Source: Thermomicrobiaceae bacterium
Lineage (GTDB): Bacteria > Chloroflexota > Chloroflexia > Thermomicrobiales > Thermomicrobiaceae
Direction: 5' to 3'
Length of the DNA: 6,034 nt
Assembly (NCBI GenBank): GCA_007124395.1
Contig: SLFF01000108.1
Span: forward strand, 1 to 6,034
The number at the start of each line of letters is the position of its first letter. The first letter of the stretch is position 1. Positions 1 to 6,034 of this stretch are shown piece after piece. The notes under the pieces are model-generated. The model did no database searches. It was not told where the DNA came from and saw only the letters and a list, made by a program, of their open reading frames with translations. Position numbers and translations under genes: made by a program.

Positions 1-1
1 C

Positions 2-1525
2 CCGGTACCTCGACCCCGACGGACCAATCCATCCATTCCAACGCAGGTCGAGGCAATCGTTCTCAAAGCACTGGAGAAAGATCCGAACGATCGGTTCGAA
101 TCCGCCGAAGAGATGCGACAGGCGCTGCTGATCGCACGCACACATTTGCCGGTGCGGCGTCCAGTGCCGGTGCCGATCCCTGAATCGCCGGAATCCCGGT
201 TCCCGTTGCAACGACTGGCCTGGGCGGCAGCGTCGATTGCGCTGATCGTTGTGGCAATCGCCGGTGCAACGTCTCTGGCGGTGCTGGACTTCGGCACGTC
301 ACCGACCGCGGCGGAATCGAGCGATGATCAAGCTGAGGTCAGCGAGGCACCTTCTGAGCCTGAGCCCGTTGTGACCTCCGAACCAACTGTTCCCGAGCAA
401 GCATCACCGGGTGGTCCTCCTGACCCACCCTATTCGGTCTACGAAAACGGCTCCCGGATTCGTGGAGAAGTTGTGGTCGATGCGCCTTCAGAATCGGACG
501 AGCGTGTCAACCGCCCGGCTCCGAACCGGCCAGCCACCGATGATGAGATGAATGAGGAATCAGAGGATACGACGGCACAAACGCAGCAACCTGCTGCGCC
601 ACCACCGCCGCCTCCGCCAACTCCGACACCGGTGCCGCAGGTCGAGCCAGAACCGACGGCAACGCCGAAACCGGTCCCGACTGAGCCGCCGAGCGACGAT
701 GATCAGAGCGATGACGATTCCGAAGCTCCGGGCAACTCTGGAGACAACCCGGGACAGGGCTCCGGCAACGGGAATGGCAATCAGGGTTCTGGCAATGGTG
801 AAGGCCAGGACAACGGTTCATCTGACGACGATGATCCGCCCGCCTCCGGTCAGGGACAGAACGATGACGACGACGAATCAGCCGATCCGCAATCGTCTGA
901 CGATGACGATGCAGACGATGAACGTGATGACTCGGACTCACTCGTCGCCAGCGATAACAGCTCAAGTGACGATGCCAGCGACGATGACGAGGTCGCAGAT
1001 CTCAACGACTCCTCCTCGTCCGAGCAGGACAATTCGAACGCCAGCACTGACGACGATGATGCGGCAAATGATGATGACGATGCCGATCTGAATTCGACTG
1101 GCTCGAGTTCGTCTGATGACGAGGATGCCTCCGTCGAAGACGACGATGACGCAGCAGATGATGACGACGCATCGGATCGGGACGATAGCGGGTCTCGCTC
1201 ATCCGATGATGACGATGCCGATCTGAACTCGACTGGCTCGAGTTCGACTGATGACGAGGATGCCACCGTCGAAGACGACGATGATGCAACTGAAGATGAA
1301 GATTCGGACGAAGCTGAACGCCAGGACGCAGCAGACTCCGAGAAGAAGAACGGGGCAGGGTCATCCGACAAGAAGGATGACGACGACAAGAAGACCCAGG
1401 ATCGTGATGACCGCGTCGAGAACAGCGACGACGATGATGAAGAGAAGAAGACGCGTAAACCATCACGAACTGATCGAATTTTCGAGCGGTTCGCCGACCG
1501 TTTCAGCATCGAAAGCGCGGCGTGA
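2..1525 (+). CDS. Transmembrane Ser/Thr protein kinase, C-terminal part, with Asp/Ser-rich extracytoplasmic tail (5' partial)
   Basis: The frame is open from the left edge, so the start and most of the kinase domain lie outside the window; 507 residues are visible. Residues 1-43 match the end of a Hanks-type (PknB-like) kinase C-lobe: NPSIP at 9-13, then IVLKALEKDPNDRF at 19-32 with the conserved subdomain XI Arg31, then SAEEM. No catalytic loop is in view, so activity cannot be judged. A basic/Pro juxtamembrane linker leads to one hydrophobic helix (about 72-95), giving a kinase-in, tail-out topology. The outside part has an acidic linker, a Pro-rich stalk, a Gly/Asn segment, a long Asp/Ser-rich low-complexity tail, and a short basic, amphipathic C-terminal end (FERFADRF). 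No PASTA or other folded sensor domain is visible. The Met at base 113 lies inside the kinase homology and is not the start. Kinase family and topology are fairly secure; the signal sensed is unknown. Confidence 0.85.
   Translation, partial: PVPRPRRTNPSIPTQVEAIVLKALEKDPNDRFESAEEMRQALLIARTHLPVRRPVPVPIPESPESRFPLQRLAWAAASIALIVVAIAGATSLAVLDFGTSPTAAESSDDQAEVSEAPSEPEPVVTSEPTVPEQASPGGPPDPPYSVYENGSRIRGEVVVDAPSESDERVNRPAPNRPATDDEMNEESEDTTAQTQQPAAPPPPPPPTPTPVPQVEPEPTATPKPVPTEPPSDDDQSDDDSEAPGNSGDNPGQGSGNGNGNQGSGNGEGQDNGSSDDDDPPASGQGQNDDDDESADPQSSDDDDADDERDDSDSLVASDNSSSDDASDDDEVADLNDSSSSEQDNSNASTDDDDAANDDDDADLNSTGSSSSDDEDASVEDDDDAADDDDASDRDDSGSRSSDDDDADLNSTGSSSTDDEDATVEDDDDATEDEDSDEAERQDAADSEKKNGAGSSDKKDDDDKKTQDRDDRVENSDDDDEEKKTRKPSRTDRIFERFADRFSIESAA
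215..286 (+). other. Single transmembrane helix of the kinase
   Basis: About 24 uncharged residues (starting LAWAAASIALIVV) sit between an Arg-containing cytoplasmic linker (RFPLQR) and an acidic segment. By the positive-inside rule this puts the kinase in the cytoplasm and everything after it outside. Confidence 0.8.
590..691 (+). other. Pro-rich stalk segment of the kinase ectodomain
   Basis: The translated segment starts PAAPPPPPPPTPTPVP and continues with P-x-P-x spacing to TEPP. Such segments are extended and stiff, and often span cell wall or act as spacers. It lies about 100 residues after the membrane helix and immediately before the acidic tail. Confidence 0.7.
818..1327 (+). repeat. 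Asp/Ser-rich low-complexity coding region
   Basis: Over these 170 codons I count 66 aspartates (about 39%), mostly in runs of three or four separated by Ser, Ala, Glu or Asn. GAT and GAC are mixed irregularly within the runs, so this is not a simple trinucleotide tract; acidity seems to be kept at the protein level. The segment should be disordered and strongly negative, and on the predicted topology it is outside the membrane. The run-and-Ser pattern is loosely like the Ser-Asp stalks of staphylococcal Sdr/Clf surface proteins, but no homology is claimed. Confidence 0.8.
1070..1288 (+). repeat. Two direct copies of an 84-base unit, 135-base period, in frame
   Basis: Copy 1 is 1070-1153 and copy 2 is 1205-1288. 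By eye they differ at 4 of 84 bases (about 95% identity). Each encodes DDDDADLNSTGSSS, then S or T, then DDEDA, S or T, and VEDDDDA. The offset of 135 bases is 45 codons, so the frame is kept. Two of the four differences are silent (AAT/AAC, GAC/GAT) and two are Ser-to-Thr changes. The 51 bases between the copies are also Asp/Ser-rich but diverged. This points to recent duplication inside the tail. Confidence 0.85.
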
Positions 1526-1529
1526 TCTC

Positions 1530-1550
1530 CGGCTCCCTCTGCGGGAGCCG
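1530..1550. terminator. GC-rich hairpin between convergent genes, candidate bidirectional terminator
   Basis: A perfect 8-bp stem (CGGCTCCC pairing with GGGAGCCG) closes a 5-base loop. It starts 5 bases after the kinase stop codon and ends 6 bases before the stop codon of the convergent yfhO-like gene. Position favours a terminator serving both strands. Neither side has a clear T-tract, so intrinsic termination may be weak or the hairpin may act to stabilise 3' ends. Confidence 0.55.
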
Positions 1551-1556
1551 ATTGCG

Positions 1557-4019
1557 TCAACCGTCAGTTCGGCCCCGACCTCGCCAGAATCGCGGACCAA
1601 CCATCGCCCCAACAATCAGCAGGAAGCCGACAAGAGAGCCAAACGCGCTCAATAACTCCAGACGCCCCTGATAGCTGACCGCAACTTCAGACACTGATTC
1701 ATCCACCGGAAACGCCCGGATCCCACTGTTGGCCTGCAGAAGCGGGAGATCATCGCCGTCAGCCGTGGCACTCCAACCGGGGTAGCTACCCTCGGAAAGC
1801 ACCACATAGCCTGCTCCATCAACATCCACCGACAGCTCGATGCGTTCTGGTGAATAGCTGACGAACTCAACATCTCCACTGGCCGAACCATCGACATCGA
1901 CCGGGACTTTATCGAGCAGCACGGTCTCCGCTGGATCCAGATCACCCTGCTGAAACACATCGAGATGCAATTCGGGATCGAGTTCTGTCGCATCGGACAC
2001 GAACCATGCCCTCGGCAGTGGATCTTCACGGCCCCACAGCTGATTTCCGGAAGCACTCTCCATAATCAGATCGAAGCCCTGGGGACTCGTCTCCGAATCT
2101 CCGGGCTGGACAACGTAATAGATGTTCAGCGCATCGTAGCCCGGGTTACTGCTTTCGCCCGAGAGAACGTTGACCAGGTTGGTATAGGCCGCTGGTTGCA
2201 TCGGATCGAACACTCCGCGAGCGACGTGCAACTCGTCGAGCATCCCGAAGTTCGGCATGAGCCCTTCATGGCGGACATCGAGCCGGAACGGCCCATTCTC
2301 ATCCCATTCATCCTGAAGAACTGCTGTGATCTCTGGATCGCGGTAGCCTGCGGTCAGATCCTGCCCGGTCGGATTGAACGGCATCGTCGCAGAGAACAGA
2401 TCGAGCACCAGAATACTGATCAGGATCAGTCCGACGATCGCCCCACGCACCAACCCACGCTGGATCAACCAGAGAGCTGCCGCCAGAAGCGTCAGGTACA
2501 ACAGCATCATCCAGAGGTTGTCGACCGTGATCACCGGACGGTTTGGCGGATCGTTCACGCCAAGAATCTGCGTGTAGAAGAACGGCAGAATCAGCAAGCC
2601 GGTGGCCCCGATAATCACCACCAGAATCCGGTTGGTGCGAGCGAGAAGCGGAGCGGGGTTCAACGAAACGGTGGAAAGCCGCGCCGAGAGGTCCGATATC
2701 GCCAATCCGGCCAGGATCGCAACCGCCAGGTTCATGAAGATATAGGCGCGTGCCGGCGCCCGCACCAGATCGAAACCGGGAACGAACTGGTAGAACCAGC
2801 CATGCAGAGGTGCCGCTGGGCCAACCGCGTACACAACCGCCAGCAGACCGAGAATCGCGAAGAAGATCCGGGGAGCACTCGGTCGTAGCACAACACCCAG
2901 AACAGCGACCACGAGCGCTGTGACGCCCATGTAGCCCCAGATCTCGCCGCTGGAGAACACACCCCAGAAGTCGTTCGGGTTACTGCCGTAGACGGTGGGC
3001 AGAATCAGTTGGAGCAGCGAGACCGGCTGCACACTGAACTCACTCGCTTGCTCGATGCTGAGGGTGGCGCGAACCGAGCGTTGTGCCAGTTGCAGTGAAG
3101 GGATAATCATTGGAGCGGCCAGCAGAAGTCCGGCACCGATTCCACCACCGAACCGGATCACGGCAAACATTCCCGGACGATTCCAGATCGACCGAAACGC
3201 CGCCGAGTTGTCGACGGGTACCACTTCGGAACCCACGCCAGGAATCCGGAACCCCGCTCGGGACGCCATCAGGAACACCCACCAGAGCCCAATCCCCACC
3301 AGGCCGAACAGCAGCGTCTGCTGGTGCCCGCCGCTCGCCATCAGGAACGTCAACACGGCCAGTAGCGCCGCGCCAGGCCATGTCGGTCGGTCGGTGAGTC
3401 GCCCGGTCGCCCAGAACAGCCAGGGAAGCCATGCTGCTGCGGAGATCATCGAATAGTGTCCGAGATGGGCCACGAAGAACCCGCCGTAGGCGAACAGCAA
3501 CCCGCCCGAGACTGCGCCGATTCTCCCGGCACCTAGCCAGCGGAGCAGCAGATAGACCCCGGCCGAGGCGATCAGGTAGTGTAGTATCGCCAGGAGCTCC
3601 ATTGCCGCGTAGGTAAACGGCTGAGCAATCAGATAGGCGATCAGATTCGGTGGATAGAGGACCGCTGCCTGGAAATTACCGAGGTGCGGCATTCCGCCAT
3701 GCAAATGCGGATTCCAGAGCGGCAACTCTCCGCTGGTTATCCGATCGGCTGAATAGGCATGCAGCGTGAAGAAGAAGGAACTGAGGTCGCCGCCACCCAT
3801 AGGAATATGAGCACCAGTAAACAGTGGCCGCCAGAAGAAGAGCACATTTCCGGCAAGGAGCCCGAGAACGACCAGGAATCGCGGGAGATACTCTGGATAT
3901 GCTTCCCGACGGCTGACCACCCACCATCCGGCAATCGCCAGAACCAGCAGGACAATCAGAATCACTGGCAGGGAGAGCAGACCCTCGCTCCGCGGCGTCA
4001 GGTCAACACTAGCCTGCAC
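1557..4019 (-). CDS. YfhO-family polytopic membrane protein (GT-C-like)
   Basis: An 820-residue protein with roughly 14 hydrophobic segments, the first two at about 16-35 and 46-64. The next loop carries the family signature: GGD with Asp78, then ELPLWNP at 98-104, HGGMP, and YPPN. A conserved LVRAPAR stands at about 418-424. Residues about 545-785 are a soluble, probably extracytoplasmic domain ending in the typical YPGW at 746-749 followed by a DG turn, and a last membrane helix spans about 788-808. Length and order fit full-length YfhO (PF09586). YfhO proteins in Firmicutes are linked to teichoic-acid glycosylation and resemble GT-C glycosyltransferases using lipid-linked sugars; the substrate here is unknown. 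An in-frame TGA 9 bases upstream of the GTG at 4028 limits the start to GTG codons. The GTG at 4019 is preferred because AGGGTG lies 6 bases before it; starting at 4028 adds three residues. The ychF-like gene lies 53 bases upstream on the same strand. Confidence 0.85.
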   Translation of the reverse strand: MQASVDLTPRSEGLLSLPVILIVLLVLAIAGWWVVSRREAYPEYLPRFLVVLGLLAGNVLFFWRPLFTGAHIPMGGGDLSSFFFTLHAYSADRITSGELPLWNPHLHGGMPHLGNFQAAVLYPPNLIAYLIAQPFTYAAMELLAILHYLIASAGVYLLLRWLGAGRIGAVSGGLLFAYGGFFVAHLGHYSMISAAAWLPWLFWATGRLTDRPTWPGAALLAVLTFLMASGGHQQTLLFGLVGIGLWWVFLMASRAGFRIPGVGSEVVPVDNSAAFRSIWNRPGMFAVIRFGGGIGAGLLLAAPMIIPSLQLAQRSVRATLSIEQASEFSVQPVSLLQLILPTVYGSNPNDFWGVFSSGEIWGYMGVTALVVAVLGVVLRPSAPRIFFAILGLLAVVYAVGPAAPLHGWFYQFVPGFDLVRAPARAYIFMNLAVAILAGLAISDLSARLSTVSLNPAPLLARTNRILVVIIGATGLLILPFFYTQILGVNDPPNRPVITVDNLWMMLLYLTLLAAALWLIQRGLVRGAIVGLILISILVLDLFSATMPFNPTGQDLTAGYRDPEITAVLQDEWDENGPFRLDVRHEGLMPNFGMLDELHVARGVFDPMQPAAYTNLVNVLSGESSNPGYDALNIYYVVQPGDSETSPQGFDLIMESASGNQLWGREDPLPRAWFVSDATELDPELHLDVFQQGDLDPAETVLLDKVPVDVDGSASGDVEFVSYSPERIELSVDVDGAGYVVLSEGSYPGWSATADGDDLPLLQANSGIRAFPVDESVSEVAVSYQGRLELLSAFGSLVGFLLIVGAMVGPRFWRGRGRTDG

Positions 4020-4025
4020 GACCAG

Positions 4026-4031
4026 CACCCT
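4026..4031 (-). promoter_or_regulatory. Ribosome binding site deciding the yfhO-like start
   Basis: On the minus strand AGGGTG is followed by 6 bases and then GTG at 4019-4017. The alternative GTG at 4028 is part of this motif and has only a weak purine stretch upstream, so the later GTG is the better start. Confidence 0.45.
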
Positions 4032-4072
4032 GGTCGCTCAGCGGTGAAACAGTGGAACCAGTTCGCTCCCGG

Positions 4073-5179
4073 CTACACGTTGAAGAGGAAATGCACAACG
4101 TCGCCATCCTGCATGACGTAGGTTTTGCCTTCACGGCGGAGCGCTCCGGCCTTTCTCGCCTCGGCCCAGCCATTGGCTTCGATCAGATCGTTGTAGCCGA
4201 CGATCTCTGCCCGGATGAACCCGCGCTGAATGTCGGAATGAATCTCACCGGCGGCCTCGACCGCTGGCGTGCCCCGGCGAATCGTCCAGGCCCTGTTCTC
4301 ATCTTCACCGACAGTGAAGAACGACATCAACCCGAGCAGATCGTAGGACAGGCGAATCACTCGTTCCCGGCTGACCTGCTTGATGCCGATATCGGATAGG
4401 AACATCTCGGCATCCTCGGTATCGAGCTGAGCAATCTCCGCTTCGATCTTTCCGGCCAGCGCGTCGATCACCACGCCTTCACGCCCGAAGTCTTCCTGCG
4501 CTTTGGCGATCATCTCGTCGGCTGGCCCACCGAGTTGATTCTCGTCGACGTTCAGCAGGATCAGCATCGGTTTCTCGGTCAGGAAGCCGAATCCGCGGAT
4601 CAACCGGCTATCTTCGGGGGTGAGCTGGACATCGCGTACCCAGCCACCGTTCTCGAGCGTCTCCTGCAACTGCTCCAGAATAACGCCTTCACGCTCGGTG
4701 TTATCCCGCTCGGAACCGCGCAACTTGTTGATCTGGTCCTTGATTCGCGCCCGGCGTCGTTCGATCAGCCCGAGATCGGAAAATGTCAGCTCCATGCGCA
4801 AGGTCTCGATGTCGCGCATCGGATCGATCGATTCCTCCGGGTGCGCCACCGAATCATCCTCGAACGCCCGGACAACGTGAACCAGCGCCGCAGCCTGGCT
4901 GAGATAGCCAAGGAGACGACCACTCATCCCCTGTTCGGAGACACCTTTCGTGAGGCCGGCAACATCGTAATACTGCACCTCAGCGGGAACGATTCGCTTT
5001 GGCTTGAACATACCGTTGAGGATGTCCAGCCGTTCATCCGGGACCTTGACAGTAGCCAGGTTCGGCTCGTCCTCACCCGACGAATACCCGCCAGTTTCCG
5101 CAGTCGCCTGCGTCAGTGCGTTGAAAACAGTCGTTTTCCCGCTCTGTGGCAGTCCCATGATTACCAGTTCGAGACCCAT
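4073..5179 (-). CDS. ychF: YchF-family P-loop NTPase (Obg family, redox-regulated ATPase type)
   Basis: A 368-residue protein of normal length for the family (E. coli YchF is about 363). The P-loop is GLPQSGKTT at 9-17. DVAG is at 72-75, with Leu76 where Ras-like GTPases have the catalytic Gln, as in other hydrophobic-substituted (HAS) NTPases. NVDE at 210-213 replaces the GTPase NKxD and is the family basis for binding ATP over GTP. Residues about 125-205 form the helical A-domain insertion, and about 282-367 the TGS domain (FFTVG, RAWTIRRG, GFIRAE, ending in QDGDVVHFLFNV). YchF binds ribosomes and is implicated in stress responses. The start is the Met 28 residues into the longest open frame: it has GGGAG 6 bases upstream and puts the P-loop at the family position. 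The P-loop and switch II differ from the usual GLPNVGKST and KGASKGEG forms, so this is a divergent subgroup. Probably co-transcribed with the downstream yfhO-like gene. Confidence 0.93.
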   Translation of the reverse strand: MGLELVIMGLPQSGKTTVFNALTQATAETGGYSSGEDEPNLATVKVPDERLDILNGMFKPKRIVPAEVQYYDVAGLTKGVSEQGMSGRLLGYLSQAAALVHVVRAFEDDSVAHPEESIDPMRDIETLRMELTFSDLGLIERRRARIKDQINKLRGSERDNTEREGVILEQLQETLENGGWVRDVQLTPEDSRLIRGFGFLTEKPMLILLNVDENQLGGPADEMIAKAQEDFGREGVVIDALAGKIEAEIAQLDTEDAEMFLSDIGIKQVSRERVIRLSYDLLGLMSFFTVGEDENRAWTIRRGTPAVEAAGEIHSDIQRGFIRAEIVGYNDLIEANGWAEARKAGALRREGKTYVMQDGDVVHFLFNV

Positions 5180-5185
5180 CCATCG

Positions 5186-5190
5186 CTCCC
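5186..5190 (-). promoter_or_regulatory. Shine-Dalgarno site of ychF
   Basis: GGGAG on the minus strand lies 6 bases before the ATG at 5179. It decides the start against the in-frame upstream start at 5260, which would add 27 residues with no counterpart in the family. Confidence 0.65.
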
Positions 5191-5318
5191 AGCACTTCGT
5201 TGCAGCATAATTGAATGTCCCGGCGTGAACCGGCACACTGTCCGACACAGGTTTTACCACTTAAGTCGAATACATGCCGTCAGCCAGCGATTCGGGACCA
5301 AATCTCCATCAGACAGCC

Positions 5319-5348
5319 ATGACGTTCTTTGGGCAAACCGATTAAACT
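5319..5348 (+). promoter_or_regulatory. Weak sigma70-like promoter candidate for the ydjM-like gene
   Basis: ATGACG (4 of 6 to TTGACA) and TAAACT (4 of 6 to TATAAT) are 18 bases apart. Transcription would start near 5355, just past the ATG at 5351, which would favour a translation start further downstream. Matches this weak occur by chance. Confidence 0.2.
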
Positions 5349-5527
5349 GAATGAAGGTCTGCTGTGCGTTCTCCAACAAGGATGGTCGGTCCAGCGTGAG
5401 GTCTCCGCGTCGTCTCATTCATCCACGTTCCATCGCCGGCTCAGCGCTGGCGCTTCTGGTCACGTCCATTTTCCATCACAGCTGGAAGAACCAGCAACGC
5501 GGTACGACACGACACGGGATGCTCGAC

Positions 5528-6034
5528 ATGGCCTGCCACTTCGGAACTGCCTGTGCCGTCACGCTTCCGGTACTTCCAAACACCGAGTACAAGCGGGAGT
5601 TCGGTCTGGTTGCGATAGGCAGTGCGGTCACCCTGGATCTGGATCATGTGCTGGCCGCGCGGTCGCTCGAAGTCAACAGCTGGATGACCATGCCGAGTCG
5701 CCCGCCGACCCACTCGGTGGCGGCGATGATCGGCCTCGCCTGGCTGGTGGAACTTGTTGCACCCGGAAAACGCCTCTGGCTGGCCGTCTCACTCGGGGTT
5801 GGTTCGCATCTGTTGCGCGATCTAGCCACAGGAGGAGCGCCACTCTGGCACCCGAAGCGCGTCATCACCTGGCCGGCATCGCTCGTCGCTGCCACGCTGC
5901 TGATTCTCACCGCCTCAGCCTGGTTCCTCGCAGGGCTGCCGATCCGGAAGCGCTCGATCATTGCGCCAAAACGACCGCTCCTGCAGTTCGCTCACCGCAT
6001 GAACACAGAACAATCCCGTCGTGCTGCCGTCAAA
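5528..6034 (+). CDS. YdjM-like membrane-bound metal-dependent hydrolase (3' partial)
   Basis: The frame runs off the right edge without a stop; 169 residues are visible from this start. The pattern fits the YdjM/PF04307 family (membrane-bound metal-dependent hydrolases; E. coli YdjM is LexA-regulated). Likely metal ligands, numbered from base 5528, are His4 (MACH), Asp37, Asp39 and His40 in LDLDH, His62 in PPTHS, and His94 and Asp98 in SHLLRD. Hydrophobic segments around FGLVAIGSAV, AAMIGLAWLV, WLAVSLGVG and LVAATLLILTASAWF suggest about four membrane passes; a basic tail follows. Because relatives begin a few residues before the first conserved His, ATG 5528 (weak GGGA 8 bases upstream) or ATG 5519 is preferred. 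The longest option is ATG 5351, directly after an in-frame TGA, adding 59 residues with no family counterpart. The substrate is unknown. No LexA box was recognised upstream. Confidence 0.72.
   Translation, partial: MACHFGTACAVTLPVLPNTEYKREFGLVAIGSAVTLDLDHVLAARSLEVNSWMTMPSRPPTHSVAAMIGLAWLVELVAPGKRLWLAVSLGVGSHLLRDLATGGAPLWHPKRVITWPASLVAATLLILTASAWFLAGLPIRKRSIIAPKRPLLQFAHRMNTEQSRRAAVK

Larger units (their letters stand above)
5180..5527. other. Divergent intergenic region between ychF and the ydjM-like gene
   Basis: These 348 bases must hold promoters for the minus-strand ychF and the plus-strand hydrolase gene. Apart from the ychF Shine-Dalgarno site and one weak plus-strand promoter-like pair, I see no convincing -35/-10 pair, hairpin, riboswitch or tRNA. 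On the plus strand, 5351-5527 is open in the frame of the downstream gene, beginning with an ATG directly after a TGA. It lacks a Shine-Dalgarno site, its first and second codon positions have similar GC (about 54-55%), and its predicted peptide is rich in Arg, Ser and His. I therefore treat it as leader rather than coding, without certainty. Confidence 0.5.

Noticed and set aside
507..1091. Arg/His/Thr-rich frames on both strands over the kinase tail (for example 552-1091 plus, 507-965 minus)
   Set aside because: These are out-of-frame readings of the same repetitive GA-rich tract, with compositions typical of shadows and no recognisable domain.
113..1525. Kinase tail gene starting at the ATG at 113
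   Set aside because: The frame is open to base 2, and the residues before this Met match the kinase C-lobe, so the Met is internal (SAEEM).
850..1560. Long Ser-rich open frame on the minus strand (236 codons)
   Set aside because: It is the antisense shadow of the Asp/Ser-rich tail: GAY codons read backwards give few stops and mainly Ser, Val or Ile. The plus strand has kinase homology and an in-frame continuation.
1965..2888. 307-codon plus-strand open frame
   Set aside because: It is antisense to the well-supported YfhO-like gene, is rich in Arg, Gln and His, and shows no domain.
5215..5240. Possible operator-like inverted repeat (two CCGG sites flanking a short spacer)
   Set aside because: CCGG is itself palindromic and the arms do not extend, so this is no better than chance.
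4073..5260. ychF with a 27-residue N-terminal extension
   Set aside because: The extension has no family counterpart, while the internal ATG at 5179 has a well-spaced GGGAG.
4535..5350. 271-codon plus-strand open frame
   Set aside because: It is antisense to ychF, whose motifs are all intact on the minus strand; no independent evidence supports it.
5441..5713. 90-codon and 105-codon minus-strand open frames around 5441-5961
   Set aside because: They lie antisense to the hydrolase gene with the DxDH, THS and HxxxD motifs and show no recognisable features.

Overview
The window holds four protein genes and no RNA gene, mobile element or CRISPR array that I can see. It is moderately GC-rich (high 50s percent by eye) with a GC-biased third codon position. 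Three things would suit a Chloroflexota (Thermomicrobia-like) or another GC-rich, possibly monoderm, environmental bacterium: a eukaryotic-like Ser/Thr kinase with a long extracytoplasmic tail, a large YfhO-type membrane protein, and a YchF with an unusual P-loop. This placement is inference; no rRNA or other marker is present to settle it.

Layout. Bases 2-1525 (+) are the 3' part of a transmembrane Ser/Thr kinase gene. The end of the kinase C-lobe is followed by one membrane helix, a Pro-rich stalk, a Gly/Asn segment and a very Asp/Ser-rich tail that contains a recent in-frame duplication. A 31-base convergent gap with a GC-rich hairpin separates it from two minus-strand genes. Bases 1557-4019 (-) encode a YfhO-family polytopic membrane protein. 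Just upstream of it, 4073-5179 (-) encodes a YchF-family P-loop NTPase. The two are spaced closely enough (53 bases from the ychF stop to the favoured yfhO start) to be one transcript, ychF first. A divergent intergenic region (about 5180-5527) leads into a plus-strand gene that runs off the right edge. It encodes a YdjM-like membrane-bound metal-dependent hydrolase whose predicted metal ligands are all visible.

How they work together. I see no single pathway. ychF is a conserved ribosome-associated NTPase gene. YfhO proteins are GT-C-like membrane proteins tied, where studied, to cell-envelope polymer glycosylation. The kinase presumably senses something outside the membrane and phosphorylates proteins inside. 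The most unusual element is the kinase's disordered, about 39% aspartate extracytoplasmic tail, which stands where many bacterial kinases carry PASTA or other folded sensor domains.
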